The translations under genes were made by a program, and so were the position numbers. The notes beneath the pieces were generated by a model. It was not told where the DNA came from, did not search any database, and saw only the letters and a list, made by a program, of their open reading frames with translations. A stretch of 64,000 bases of DNA from Microbulbifer elongatus (GTDB lineage: Bacteria > Pseudomonadota > Gammaproteobacteria > Pseudomonadales > Cellvibrionaceae): assembly GCF_021165935.1 (NCBI RefSeq), contig NZ_CP088953.1:3271501-3335500 (forward strand), in the 5' to 3' direction. This document shows, in pieces, positions 46,437 to 55,587 of the stretch; within the stretch, counting starts at the first letter, position 1, and every line of letters starts with the position of its first letter.

Positions 46437-48086
46437 ATGTCTTCCGCAACCTCTTCCGACACACACAACACCGCGTCACCCAGCTGTGCACAGGTATTGA
46501 TGCACCTGTTAAAAGGGTACGGCGTGGATACGGTGTTTGGCATTCCCGGCGTGCACACCATCGAACTGTACCGCGGTTTACCGGGCAGTGGCCTGACCCA
46601 TATCACGCCCCGTCACGAACAGGGCGCGGCGTTTATGGCAGATGGCTATGCCCGCGCCAGCGGTAAACCCGGCGTGTGTTTTCTGATCACTGGCCCCGGG
46701 GTAACCAATGCCGCCACTGCCATGGCCCAGGCCTTCTCCGACTCCATTCCCATGCTGGTGATCAGCGCGGTCAACCGCCGTGAGGATCTGGGCAGCGGCC
46801 GCGGCCGCCTGCACGAACTGCCGCGGCAGCAGGACGTCACCCGCGGGTTCTGTGTGTGGCAACATGCCCTGACCAGTGCAGAACAGTTACCGGAAACACT
46901 CGCCCGCGCTTTCCAGGTGATGCACGCCCCCCGCCCCGGCCCGGTCCATATCGAGATTCCCATCGATCTGTTTCCCGCGCCAATGGCCAACGGAGCCACG
47001 ACCCTGGCCGACTACCGGGCTGTTTTGCCGGCGGCCCTGCCCGCAGCGCCTGCGGAGACTATTGCCAATGCCGCCCGGCTGCTCGCAGAAGCAGAAAAAC
47101 CGGTCATCCTGCTGGGGGGCGGCGCCCAGGAAGCCGGCGCAGCGGCCACAGCGCTCGCGGAGAAAATCGCCGCCCCGGTCTTCGAGTCGCTGGCGGCGAA
47201 AGGTATCGTCGATGAACGCCACCCTCTGTGCGGGGGTGCCAACCTGAGCTTTTCCAATGTGCGCGAGCGGGTAGAGAACGCGGACCTGGTGCTCGCGGTG
47301 GCGACAGAACTGGCGGAAACCGATCGCAATCTGGTGCGCGACAACTATCACTTCAAGGGCAAACTGATCCGCGTGGACCTGGATCCGGCACAACTGGTGT
47401 GCAATGCCAATCCAGACCTGGCCATCTGCGCCGATGCCCGCACCACCCTGCAACAGCTGGTGGATGCACTGGCCTCCGTCGACAAAAAATCGCAGAGGCA
47501 AAGTGCCGCAGAAGAAGTAGAGAAGTTACTGCGGGAGTGTCGCAGCGAATGGTGGCCGGGTTCCGAAGATCGCTATCCTTGGGTTGAAGCCCTGCGCGAT
47601 GCGCTGCCGGAGAATGGTATCTTCGTAACCGATTCCACCCAGCTGGCCTATAACACCAACCATGCACTGCGCCTGTTCGAGCCCCGCAGCCATATTACCT
47701 GTACCACCGGTTACGGCACTCTGGGCTTCGCCCTGCCCGCCGCTATCGGCGCCGCACTGGCAAGCCCGCGGCCGGTAATCGGACTCATTGGCGATGGCGG
47801 TATCATGTTTACCCTGGGGGAGCTGGCCGCAGCGGTGGAACAGAATCTGGCACTCCCCATACTGGTCTGGAACAACAGCGGTTACGGCGAGATTCGCGAT
47901 TTTATGGACGAGGCCGCCGTGGAGCAGGAAGGCGTGAATCTGCATGCACCGGATTTTGTCACTCTCGCCCGCGCCTTCGGTGCCGAAGGCTGTCGCGTCG
48001 AGCGACCGGAGCAACTGGGTGAAGCCATCGCAGACGCCTTCGCGCGCAAGGGGCCGACCCTGATCGAAATCACCGCCCCGGAATAA
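46437..48086 (+). CDS. aruI: ThDP-dependent decarboxylase, probable 5-guanidino-2-oxopentanoate decarboxylase
   Basis: A 549-residue thiamine diphosphate enzyme of the acetolactate synthase-like group. Domains: N-terminal pyrimidine-binding (VFGIPGVHTIELYRGL, RHEQGAAFMADGYARASGKPG with the activating Glu), a central Rossmann domain (about 190-330), and C-terminal pyrophosphate-binding (GDGGIMFTLGELAAAVEQN to VWNNSGYGEI). It resembles AruI of the arginine transaminase route, which decarboxylates 2-ketoarginine to 4-guanidinobutanal, rather than IlvB. The aldehyde dehydrogenase 120 bases downstream fits the next step. Start at ATG 46437; earlier in-frame codons are unlikely. The AruI call is an inference. 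Confidence 0.75.
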   Translation: MSSATSSDTHNTASPSCAQVLMHLLKGYGVDTVFGIPGVHTIELYRGLPGSGLTHITPRHEQGAAFMADGYARASGKPGVCFLITGPGVTNAATAMAQAFSDSIPMLVISAVNRREDLGSGRGRLHELPRQQDVTRGFCVWQHALTSAEQLPETLARAFQVMHAPRPGPVHIEIPIDLFPAPMANGATTLADYRAVLPAALPAAPAETIANAARLLAEAEKPVILLGGGAQEAGAAATALAEKIAAPVFESLAAKGIVDERHPLCGGANLSFSNVRERVENADLVLAVATELAETDRNLVRDNYHFKGKLIRVDLDPAQLVCNANPDLAICADARTTLQQLVDALASVDKKSQRQSAAEEVEKLLRECRSEWWPGSEDRYPWVEALRDALPENGIFVTDSTQLAYNTNHALRLFEPRSHITCTTGYGTLGFALPAAIGAALASPRPVIGLIGDGGIMFTLGELAAAVEQNLALPILVWNNSGYGEIRDFMDEAAVEQEGVNLHAPDFVTLARAFGAEGCRVERPEQLGEAIADAFARKGPTLIEITAPE

Positions 48087-48092
48087 TGCCCC

Positions 48093-48159
48093 GTAGGAGC
48101 CTGCTTGCAGGTGGAAAAGAGTCACGCTGTGTACGAGTGCAGCCTGCGAGCACGCTCCT
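48093..48159. repeat. REP-like inverted pair
   Basis: GTAGGAGCCTGCTTGCAGG at 48093-48111 faces CCTGCGAGCACGCTCCT at 48143-48159; as inverted arms they match at 15 of 17 positions. The GTAGGAGC-GTGCTCGCAGG form is a classic REP sequence, seen in Pseudomonas-like genomes. It sits between the ThDP enzyme and its aldehyde dehydrogenase partner. Confidence 0.75.
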
Positions 48160-48205
48160 TCAGCAGTAATACAGCAGCAATGCAGTCAAATATCGGAATA
48201 CTCTC

Positions 48206-49639
48206 ATGACAACAATCAATCAACTGCCCACGAAAAAACTGTATATCAACGGCGAATGGCACGATTCGAAAGGCGGCAGCCTGCACCCGGTCATCAATCC
48301 CGCCAGCGAAGAAACGATCTGTCAGGTCGTGCAGGGCACGATGGAGGACGTCGACGATGCCGTAGCCGCAGCGAAAGTGGCTTTTAAAGAGTGGCGCCAC
48401 AGCCGCGCCGCCAAACGCCAGGCGCTGATGCATGCCATTGCCGATGGAATGGAAGCGCGCAAACAGGATCTGATTGAAGCTGTATCCCAGGCGCTGGGGT
48501 GCCCAGCCCACATCACCGAATGGCTGCATGTGGACGGCCCGATCTACGCCATGCGCTACTACGCCGACCGCGCCGCAACGATGGAAGAAACCGAAAAAGC
48601 CGGCCACTCCGTCGTGCTCAAGGAGCCGGTGGGCGTATGCGGCTTTATCACCCCATGGAATTACCCCCTGCACCAGTTCGTGGGCAAGGTTGCCCCGGCC
48701 CTCGCCGCCGGCTGTACCATGATCCAGAAACCCTCGGAAATCACACCGCTGCAGGACTATGTGATGGCGGAAATCATCGACGCCGCCGGCCTGCCCGCCG
48801 GAGTCTTCAACCTGGTTCCCGGCGCCGGCCCCATTGTCGGCGCGGCGCTTTCCAGCCACGTTGATATCGACATGGTGTCCTTTACCGGCTCCACACGGGC
48901 CGGCATCGAGGTCGCCAAATCCGCCGCTCCCACAGTCAAACGCGTCTGCCAGGAACTGGGCGGAAAATCCCCGCTGATCATCACCCCCGACGCGGACCTG
49001 GAAGCCGCCGTGCGATTTGGCTGTGAAGACGTATTCATCAACAGTGGCCAGACCTGCACCGCCCTTACCCGTATGCTGGTACCGTCCGAGCGCTATGAAG
49101 AAGCCGTGGAAATTGCCAGACGGGTGGCCGAAGAGGTTGCCATGGGCACCGGCGCCGACGACTTCATGGGCCCCCTCTCGTCCGCGCGTCAGCGCGACAT
49201 CGTGCGCGGCTATATTGATAAGGGCATCGCCGAAGGTGCGCGCCTGGTTGCCGGCGGCAGTGAGATTCCAGAAGGCTACGGCAAGGGCTTCTACGTCAAG
49301 CCCACCGTATTTGCCGATGTCTCCAACGACATGACCATCGCCCGCGAAGAAATCTTCGGCCCCGTCACCTGCATGATCCCCTACCAAGACATGGACGAAG
49401 CCATCACCATCGCTAACGACACCGAATACGGCCTGTCCAGTGGTGTCTGGGCCAAAGACACCGAGTCCGCAATGCCCGTCGTACGCCGCATCGAAGCCGG
49501 TCTCTGCTTCGTCAACGGCGGCGAGTTCAACTACGACGCCCCCTTCGGTGGCGTAAAGCGTTCCGGCAACGGCCGCGAATTTGGCACCGCAGGCCTGCAC
49601 GAGTTTATTGAACTGAAATCAGTACAACTTCCCACATAA
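48206..49639 (+). CDS. NAD(P)+-dependent aldehyde dehydrogenase
   Basis: A 477-residue ALDH superfamily enzyme. Motifs: GFITPWNYPLHQFVGKVAPALAAG (nucleotide-binding), SFTGSTRAGIEV, QELGGKSPLI (general base Glu), FINSGQTCTALTR (catalytic Cys) and PFGGVKRSGNGREFG. Given the adjoining decarboxylase, it may turn 4-guanidinobutanal into 4-guanidinobutyrate, as KauB does in Pseudomonas. Sequence alone also fits betaine or other omega-aldehyde dehydrogenases, so the substrate is inference. An inverted repeat at 49649 follows. Confidence 0.88.
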   Translation: MTTINQLPTKKLYINGEWHDSKGGSLHPVINPASEETICQVVQGTMEDVDDAVAAAKVAFKEWRHSRAAKRQALMHAIADGMEARKQDLIEAVSQALGCPAHITEWLHVDGPIYAMRYYADRAATMEETEKAGHSVVLKEPVGVCGFITPWNYPLHQFVGKVAPALAAGCTMIQKPSEITPLQDYVMAEIIDAAGLPAGVFNLVPGAGPIVGAALSSHVDIDMVSFTGSTRAGIEVAKSAAPTVKRVCQELGGKSPLIITPDADLEAAVRFGCEDVFINSGQTCTALTRMLVPSERYEEAVEIARRVAEEVAMGTGADDFMGPLSSARQRDIVRGYIDKGIAEGARLVAGGSEIPEGYGKGFYVKPTVFADVSNDMTIAREEIFGPVTCMIPYQDMDEAITIANDTEYGLSSGVWAKDTESAMPVVRRIEAGLCFVNGGEFNYDAPFGGVKRSGNGREFGTAGLHEFIELKSVQLPT

Positions 49640-49648
49640 AACTCTAAC

Positions 49649-49670
49649 GCGCCGCTCCCCGCAGCGGCGC
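49649..49670 (+). terminator. Hairpin after the aldehyde dehydrogenase gene
   Basis: GCGCCGCT/AGCGGCGC with a CCCCGC loop, ten bases after the stop. The following TGTTGACTG is not a clean T run, so termination efficiency is uncertain. Confidence 0.6.
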
Positions 49671-49919
49671 TGTTGACTGCCTGTTCCGCCATCGTTATCT
49701 TTGCTCCCGACATCAAGAGAGTGGCTGACGCCAACGCCAACCTGCCTACCGGGGCAAGGTGGTATCTCTTCACAGCGGGTACAAATGTACGGTCTGTGTA
49801 GAGGATGGGGCTCTCGCTGGACCGAATCGGTTTCAGCGCTGCAATCCTACCGGGATGCGATTTTTTCACTGACGAATCGCCTCTTCCGCCGTCAGCCCTC
49901 CAGAATTTTTGGAGGGAAC

Positions 49920-50135
49920 ATGTCCGAATTACAGCTATCCAGCACCGACGTTATCGAAATCCAGATCGCGCCCCAGCGCACCCGAACCGCCGTCCGGGCC
50001 GTCAAACGCAACGATCGGCAACTGCTGTGGCAACTACTGTTCGACACAACGGAAGACGCGCTGGCCTTCGCTACCCACTGCCGCGCCAGCGACGCACCGG
50101 TCACGGCTCACAAGGCCTGTGAACTGGTGGGATGA
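49920..50135 (+). CDS. Small protein of unknown function (71 aa)
   Basis: Not a family I recognise. From ATG 49920 with a clear TTGGAGG upstream, 71 residues (MSELQLSSTDVIEIQIAPQR...) form a probable two-helix, two-strand soluble domain with several Arg and a Trp (RQLLWQLLFD). The frame is open upstream, but the ribosome site decides this start. It lies alone between the aldehyde dehydrogenase and the inverted-repeat element upstream of kbl. Confidence 0.65.
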   Translation: MSELQLSSTDVIEIQIAPQRTRTAVRAVKRNDRQLLWQLLFDTTEDALAFATHCRASDAPVTAHKACELVG

Positions 50136-50225
50136 CCAATATTAAACCTGAAGGGCTGGGCGAATCGTTATAAGAAAACGCCCATTCTACACTTACGGCT
50201 GATTTACCCGCGGATGTCCCGCGAA

Positions 50226-50340
50226 GGTTGCGATGCCGGGTACTGTTTTGCGAGACCGTCTGCGGCCAGGACGGCCGCAGCCGAGCCCCCAGGGATGGGT
50301 TCACGGCGTGTCTCGCAAAGCAGTACCCGGCAGCGCAACC
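50226..50340. repeat. 115-bp imperfect palindromic repeat element
   Basis: Arms at 50226-50256 and 50310-50340 (31 bases each) are inverted copies with 29 matches, centred on GCCGGGTACTG and TTTTGCGAGAC. The loop of 53 bases has its own stem CTGCGGCC/GGCCGCAG and a GGGATGGGTTCACGGCGT stretch. There is no reading frame of note. It looks like a small, non-autonomous mobile repeat (MITE or REP family), placed 84 bases ahead of kbl. Confidence 0.75.
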
Positions 50341-50423
50341 GCCACTGAAGCTGAACGGTGGGGAACATGCTCTTCCCGAATGCCCTACTGCCAAAAGCAC
50401 TGACAGGAGCCAATAACAACGCC

Positions 50424-51623
50424 ATGTCCAAGCCCGAGCAATTTTTCCAGCACCTGCGCGACGAACTGAAACAGATCGAGGCCGATGGCCTCTACAAGCG
50501 CGAGCGCATCATTACCTCGCAGCAGAGCGCCGAGATTCAGGTCAATAACGAAGACCAGGTCCTCAACTTCTGCGCCAACAACTACCTCGGGCTCGCCAAC
50601 CACCCGGACTTGATCGAAGCCGCCAAAGAAGGCCTCGACCAATACGGCTTCGGCATGGCCTCCGTGCGCTTTATCTGCGGCACTCAGGACATCCACAAAG
50701 CCCTGGAATTCCAGCTGTCTGAATTTTTACAGACCGAAGACACCATCCTGTACACCTCCTGTTTCGACGCCAACGGCGGCCTCTTCGAAACCCTGCTGGG
50801 CCCGGACGACGCCATCATCTCCGACGCCCTCAACCACGCCTCCATCATCGACGGCGTACGCCTGTGTAAAGCCAAACGCTTCCGCTACGCCAACAACGAC
50901 CTGGCCGACCTCGAAGCTCAACTGCAGGCCGCCGACGCCGCCGGCGCCAAAACCAAACTGATCGCCACCGACGGCGTCTTCTCCATGGACGGCGTCATCG
51001 CCAACCTCAAAGGCATCTGCGATCTCGCCGATAAATACAATGCACTGGTGATGGTCGACGACTCCCACGCCGTCGGCTTCCTCGGCCAGCACGGCCGCGG
51101 CACCCACGAATACTGCGACGTCATCGAGCGCATCGACATTATTACCGGCACCCTCGGCAAAGCCCTCGGCGGTGCCTCCGGCGGTTTTACGTCCGGCCGC
51201 CAGGAAATCATCGACCTGCTGCGCCAGCGCTCGCGCCCCTACCTCTTCTCCAACTCCGTGGCACCGGCCATCGTCACCGCGTCACTGAAGGTGCTGGACA
51301 TGTTGGTGGAAGGTGGCGAGCTGCGTGAAAAGCTGCAAGAAAACTCCCGTTACTTCCGCCAGCGCATGACCGAAGCCGGCTTCACCCTTGCCGGTGCCGA
51401 CCACGCCATCATCCCGGTAATGATCGGTGACGCTGCCCTGGCCCAGAAAATGGCCGACAAAATGCTGGAGAGAGGCATCTACGTGGTGGGCTTCTTCTAT
51501 CCGGTGGTCCCCAAAGGCCAGGCCCGCATCCGCACCCAGATGTCCGCCGCCCACACCCGGGAACAGCTGGACCGCTGTATCGATGCGTTTATTGAAGTGG
51601 GTAAAGAACTCGAGATTATCTAA
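50424..51623 (+). CDS. kbl: Glycine C-acetyltransferase (2-amino-3-ketobutyrate CoA ligase)
   Basis: Kbl splits 2-amino-3-oxobutyrate with CoA into glycine and acetyl-CoA, using PLP. The 399-residue protein shows [59 protein letters not shown], and [18 protein letters not shown] with the PLP lysine. Start at ATG 50424 after CAGGAG. Its partner tdh begins 9 bases after the stop; together they degrade threonine. The repeat element at 50226 lies upstream. Confidence 0.97.
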   Translation: MSKPEQFFQHLRDELKQIEADGLYKRERIITSQQSAEIQVNNEDQVLNFCANNYLGLANHPDLIEAAKEGLDQYGFGMASVRFICGTQDIHKALEFQLSEFLQTEDTILYTSCFDANGGLFETLLGPDDAIISDALNHASIIDGVRLCKAKRFRYANNDLADLEAQLQAADAAGAKTKLIATDGVFSMDGVIANLKGICDLADKYNALVMVDDSHAVGFLGQHGRGTHEYCDVIERIDIITGTLGKALGGASGGFTSGRQEIIDLLRQRSRPYLFSNSVAPAIVTASLKVLDMLVEGGELREKLQENSRYFRQRMTEAGFTLAGADHAIIPVMIGDAALAQKMADKMLERGIYVVGFFYPVVPKGQARIRTQMSAAHTREQLDRCIDAFIEVGKELEII

Positions 51624-51632
51624 GCAGTATTT

Positions 51633-52661
51633 ATGAAAGCACTATCCAAATTAAAGTCCGAACCCGGCATCTGGATGACCGATGTCGAAGTGCCAAAACC
51701 GGGCCACAACGACCTGCTGATCAAGATCCGCAAGACCGCGATCTGCGGCACCGATATGCATATCTACAACTGGGACGAATGGTCGCAGAAAACCATTCCC
51801 GTCCCCATGGTAGTGGGCCATGAGTATGTGGGTGAAGTTGTTGGCATGGGCCAGGAAGTCGCCGGTTTCAAGGTCGGCGACCGAGTGAGTGGCGAAGGCC
51901 ATATCACCTGCGGTCACTGCCGCAACTGCCGCGCCGGGCGTCGCCACCTGTGCCGCAACACCTACGGTGTGGGTGTGGATCGCCAAGGCGCGTTTGCCGA
52001 GTACCTGGTCATTCCTGCGCTGAACGCATTTAAGATTCCCGACAACATTTCCGATGAACTGGCATCTATCTTCGACCCCTTCGGCAACGCCGTGCACACC
52101 GCACTGTCCTTTGACCTTGTCGGTGAGGACGTACTGATCACCGGCGCCGGCCCCATTGGCATTATGGCCGCCGCCGTCGCCCGCCACGTGGGCGCCCGCC
52201 ACGTAGTCATCACCGATATCAACGACTATCGCCTGGACCTCGCAAAGAAAATGGGCGCAACGCGCACCGTCAATGTCAGCAGGGAAAAACTCTCCGATGT
52301 GATGAAAGACATCGGCATGAGCGAAGGATTCGATGTGGGTCTGGAAATGTCGGGTGTCGCCGTCGCCTTCCGCGATATGCTTTCGGCCATGAACCACGGT
52401 GGCAAGATTGCCATGCTGGGGATTCCCCCGGGCGAGATGGCCATCGACTGGAGCCAGGTGATTTTCAAGGGCCTGATTCTCAAGGGCATCTATGGGCGGG
52501 AAATGTTCGAGACCTGGTACAAGATGGCCAGCCTGATCCAGTCCGGCCTCGATTTGTCTCCCATCATCACCCACCAGTTTTCCGTGGACGAATTCCAGCA
52601 GGGCTTTGACACCATGGGTTCCGGGGAATCAGGCAAGGTTATTCTGAATTGGGCGTCCTAA
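51633..52661 (+). CDS. tdh: L-threonine 3-dehydrogenase
   Basis: Tdh oxidises threonine to 2-amino-3-oxobutyrate with NAD+, feeding Kbl. The 342-residue zinc alcohol dehydrogenase-type protein has [19 protein letters not shown] (catalytic zinc Cys), [12 protein letters not shown] (His-Glu), the structural zinc cluster [40 protein letters not shown] (NAD), and GLEMSGV. It follows kbl in an operon, and a palindrome ends the unit. Confidence 0.97.
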   Translation: MKALSKLKSEPGIWMTDVEVPKPGHNDLLIKIRKTAICGTDMHIYNWDEWSQKTIPVPMVVGHEYVGEVVGMGQEVAGFKVGDRVSGEGHITCGHCRNCRAGRRHLCRNTYGVGVDRQGAFAEYLVIPALNAFKIPDNISDELASIFDPFGNAVHTALSFDLVGEDVLITGAGPIGIMAAAVARHVGARHVVITDINDYRLDLAKKMGATRTVNVSREKLSDVMKDIGMSEGFDVGLEMSGVAVAFRDMLSAMNHGGKIAMLGIPPGEMAIDWSQVIFKGLILKGIYGREMFETWYKMASLIQSGLDLSPIITHQFSVDEFQQGFDTMGSGESGKVILNWAS

Positions 52662-52677
52662 AGCCCTGACTCTCTAC

Positions 52678-52697
52678 GGGCAGCGATATCGCTGCCC
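52678..52697. terminator. Palindrome between convergent tdh and antiporter genes
   Basis: GGGCAGCGAT/ATCGCTGCCC is a perfect 20-base palindrome, located 16 bases after tdh and 4 bases before the opposite gene end. Lacking T runs, it may be a weak bidirectional terminator. Confidence 0.55.
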
Positions 52698-52701
52698 CGA
52701 T

Positions 52702-53943
52702 TCAAAGCCCCAGTTTTTTGATCAATCGCGTACTGGTTGTCCCCTGTACCAGTAACGAAAACAACACCACGCCAAATACCATCGACTGCACCGTCCACCA
52801 GTAAGGCAGCTCCGTGGGCAGTGACAGCACCAGCGCTACCGCAATCACACCCCGCAAACCGCCCCAGCTCAACATCAAACGCCAGCTGTTTGGAATCGGC
52901 GGCCCCACAAAACGCGCAAAGGGCGCCACCAGAAAAACCGCCAGCGCCCGCGCTCCGATTGCAGCGACAATCGCAATAATCATCGCCAGCCATTGATGGG
53001 TGAACATGTCGAAGGTGATCACCAGCCCCATAATCACAAAGATCAGCGCGTTGAAAAACAACCCCAACCACTCCCAGGTCGGCGCGGCGTGAGCCAGGTA
53101 GGTGTCCTGCTGCTCCCGCAGACAGGCTCTGGTCACAATGGCGCAGATCATCACCGACAGGATGCCAGATACCCCGACCACATGCTCCGCCAGATAAAAG
53201 CTGCCAAAAGCCGCCAAAACCAGCACCATCAATGCCGCTCCCGCCGAGCCGAGAAACAGGATCACAATTGCCGTGATCAGACCACAGAGACTGCCCACCG
53301 CAAGTCCGCCAAAGAAGACCGCAGCAAAATACAGTGCAAAAGTACCCGCACCATGGATTGCCTCACCGGTCGCCACGCTACCTTCCATGGCGCTGTGGCT
53401 GGCAATACCGAGCGCAAACGCAAACAGCACAATCGCGACTGCGTCATTAAACAGGCTTTCCCCCTCTACCAGGGTCAACAGCTCTTCATTGGCGTGACTC
53501 TGACGCAGTCGTGCCACCACGGATACCGGATCTGTCGCCGCCAGGATCGCACCGGTAAGCAATGCGGCCAACCACGGAAAGCCGGAGGGGTGATGAATAC
53601 CGTAATAGACCAGTAGCGCGGTAATCAGACAGCAGATCAATACGCCGAGAGTGGCCAGCAACAGAATTGGCCCCAGCCAGCGAAACAGGATATCCGGATC
53701 GATCTTCCACGCGGACTGAAAAATCAGTACCGGCAGAACCACAAAAAATACCAGCTGGTGCAGGTTTTCCGCGCGCAACCCGGTATCGTAATCAAGGACC
53801 GGCAACAGGATGCCAGCGAGGACACCCGCAATCAGGCAGCCAAGGGTGTCGTCGCGCTTCAAAATGCGCGCAATACCGAGGCCCGCAACCGCCGCCACCG
53901 CCATATACAATCCCTGCCCGACCAGGGTGGTGACACCTTCCAT
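52702..53943 (-). CDS. CPA1-family Na+/H+ antiporter (NhaP-like)
   Basis: A 413-residue cation:proton antiporter with about 12 spans. The conserved core is visible: ALLTGAILAATDPVSVVARLR (ion site Asp in span 5) and LTLVEGESLFNDAVAIVLFAF (FND in span 6), then WRLMLSWGGLRGVIAVALVLSLP. Start at ATG 53943, seven bases after GGAG; a GTG at 53949 is too close to the ribosome site. It is distinct from NhaC at 14800, so this stretch codes for two kinds of Na+ exporter. Confidence 0.92.
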   Translation of the reverse strand: MEGVTTLVGQGLYMAVAAVAGLGIARILKRDDTLGCLIAGVLAGILLPVLDYDTGLRAENLHQLVFFVVLPVLIFQSAWKIDPDILFRWLGPILLLATLGVLICCLITALLVYYGIHHPSGFPWLAALLTGAILAATDPVSVVARLRQSHANEELLTLVEGESLFNDAVAIVLFAFALGIASHSAMEGSVATGEAIHGAGTFALYFAAVFFGGLAVGSLCGLITAIVILFLGSAGAALMVLVLAAFGSFYLAEHVVGVSGILSVMICAIVTRACLREQQDTYLAHAAPTWEWLGLFFNALIFVIMGLVITFDMFTHQWLAMIIAIVAAIGARALAVFLVAPFARFVGPPIPNSWRLMLSWGGLRGVIAVALVLSLPTELPYWWTVQSMVFGVVLFSLLVQGTTSTRLIKKLGL

Positions 53944-53975
53944 GCTCACGCTCCATCGGCATTGTGCAAAAACAT

Positions 53976-55520
53976 TCAGATCTGATCGCGGTCGCTGGCG
54001 ATCACCGCTTTGGGTTTGCCCTCCGGTGCCAGGCTGGTCAGCGGCACGGGCACGCCGCGCTCGTTGATCACCTCCACGTGAGCGCGGCGCAACCGGCGCG
54101 GTTCCGGTACGCCGCAGGAGTGCGCGATGGTGCCCACTTCGTATTCCATATTGCGGGCGTAGTGGTAGACGCGTTCGGCTTTATCCATGGGATCCAGCCC
54201 CTGCTGCAACTCCGGGTTGTGGGTGGTAACACCGGTAGGACAGGTATTTTTATTGCACTGCATGGCCTGAATACAACCGAGGGCGAACATGAATCCCCGC
54301 GCGCAATTTACAAAATCGGCCCCCATGGCAAGGGCCCAGGCGACCATTGAGGGGGTGAGCAATTTACCGGCGCAAATGATTCTGATGCGATCACGCAGGC
54401 CATATTCCGTCATCAAATCCACCACCAGCGGTAAACTGCGATTCAGTGGCAGGCCCATGTAGTCCATCAGGCTCTGCGGCGCGGCACCACTGCCACCATC
54501 CGCGCTATCGATGGTAATAAAGTCCGGCGCACTCGCCGCACCGCGCCGCAAAATCGCCTCACACAGCTCGTGCAGCCAATCGCTGTTTCCGATGACACAC
54601 TTGAAGCCGGTGGGTTTGCCGGTGACCTCGCGAATATGATTGATCATATCCAGCAGGCCATCGACGTCGTGAAACTCCGGGTGCCCGTTGGGGCTGATTG
54701 AATCCTCCCCAACCGGTATGCCACGCACCCGGGCAATTTCCGGGGTCACCTTGACTCCCGGCAGGATGCCACCCTTCCCCGGCTTTGCCCCCTGCGAGAG
54801 CTTCAGCTCGAACATTTTGACCTGTTCGTGTTCGGCAACCTCGCGCAGTTTTTCGTCGGACAGCCTGCCCTCCATATCGCGCACACCATACTTCGCGGTC
54901 CCAATCTGAAATACGATGTCACAACCGCCAGCCAGATGGTGGGAAGACAGGCCCCCTTCCCCGGTATTCAGCCAAATGCCCGCTTTGGCCGCGCCTTTGG
55001 AGAGCGCAGTGACCGCGGGCACCGACAGTGCGCCAAAACTCATTCCAGAAATGTTGAAAATCGATCGGGTGGTGTACGGCTTGCGCGCGACTCCATCTCC
55101 CAGCGTGACCTCTTTCGGGGGCACCGCATCTTTGGCCAGGGTAGGGAAAGGATGATTGAGAAACACGACATCGCCCGGTTGATTCAGCGGACGGGTGGAG
55201 CCGAATGCAAGAGTGGAGTCTACATTTTTCGCTGCGCGGTACACCCAGCTGCGCTGGGCGCGATTGAACGGCATCTCCTCCCGGTCCAGGGCAAAGAAAT
55301 ACTGACGAAAAAACTCACCCAGGTGTTCGAACTGATAGCGGAAACGCCCCAGCACCGGAAAGTTGCGGCGGATCGCCTGTTTTGTCTGGCGGATATCCGA
55401 CAGGTACAGGTACACCACATACAGCACCAGCACCACCAGCCCGAAGGCGAACAACATGGCAAATATCTGGAGTACCTTGACCGCAAAAGCATAGATAGCG
55501 GCGACAGCTTGAAGATCCAT
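53976..55520 (-). CDS. Membrane-anchored FMN-binding glutamate synthase-domain protein
   Basis: A 514-residue protein with one N-terminal membrane helix (FAMLFAFGLVVLVLYVVYLYL) and the FMN/Fe-S barrel of the GltB central domain. Seen: FNISGMSFGALSVPAVTALSKGA, GGLSSHHLAGGCDIVFQIGTAKYGV, KLSQGAKPGKGGILPG, FITIDSADGGSGAAPQSLMDYMGLP, and the Cys cluster in CIQAMQCNKNTCPTGVTTHNP. No glutaminase domain is present, so it is not ordinary glutamate synthase; the family is linked to amino acid or methylamine-related chemistry in some bacteria. The physiological substrate is unknown. Confidence 0.85.
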   Translation of the reverse strand: MDLQAVAAIYAFAVKVLQIFAMLFAFGLVVLVLYVVYLYLSDIRQTKQAIRRNFPVLGRFRYQFEHLGEFFRQYFFALDREEMPFNRAQRSWVYRAAKNVDSTLAFGSTRPLNQPGDVVFLNHPFPTLAKDAVPPKEVTLGDGVARKPYTTRSIFNISGMSFGALSVPAVTALSKGAAKAGIWLNTGEGGLSSHHLAGGCDIVFQIGTAKYGVRDMEGRLSDEKLREVAEHEQVKMFELKLSQGAKPGKGGILPGVKVTPEIARVRGIPVGEDSISPNGHPEFHDVDGLLDMINHIREVTGKPTGFKCVIGNSDWLHELCEAILRRGAASAPDFITIDSADGGSGAAPQSLMDYMGLPLNRSLPLVVDLMTEYGLRDRIRIICAGKLLTPSMVAWALAMGADFVNCARGFMFALGCIQAMQCNKNTCPTGVTTHNPELQQGLDPMDKAERVYHYARNMEYEVGTIAHSCGVPEPRRLRRAHVEVINERGVPVPLTSLAPEGKPKAVIASDRDQI

Positions 55521-55587
55521 TCCCTAGTTCCCGATTACTCGTCGTTATTGCGTACTGACCGGTCATTGTAAGTGCTGGAGAGCACCC

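Noticed and set aside
48122..49600. A 492-codon minus-strand frame opposite the aldehyde dehydrogenase gene
   Set aside because: The plus strand carries all ALDH catalytic motifs; the antisense frame is low-complexity Gly/Asp/His and matches nothing.
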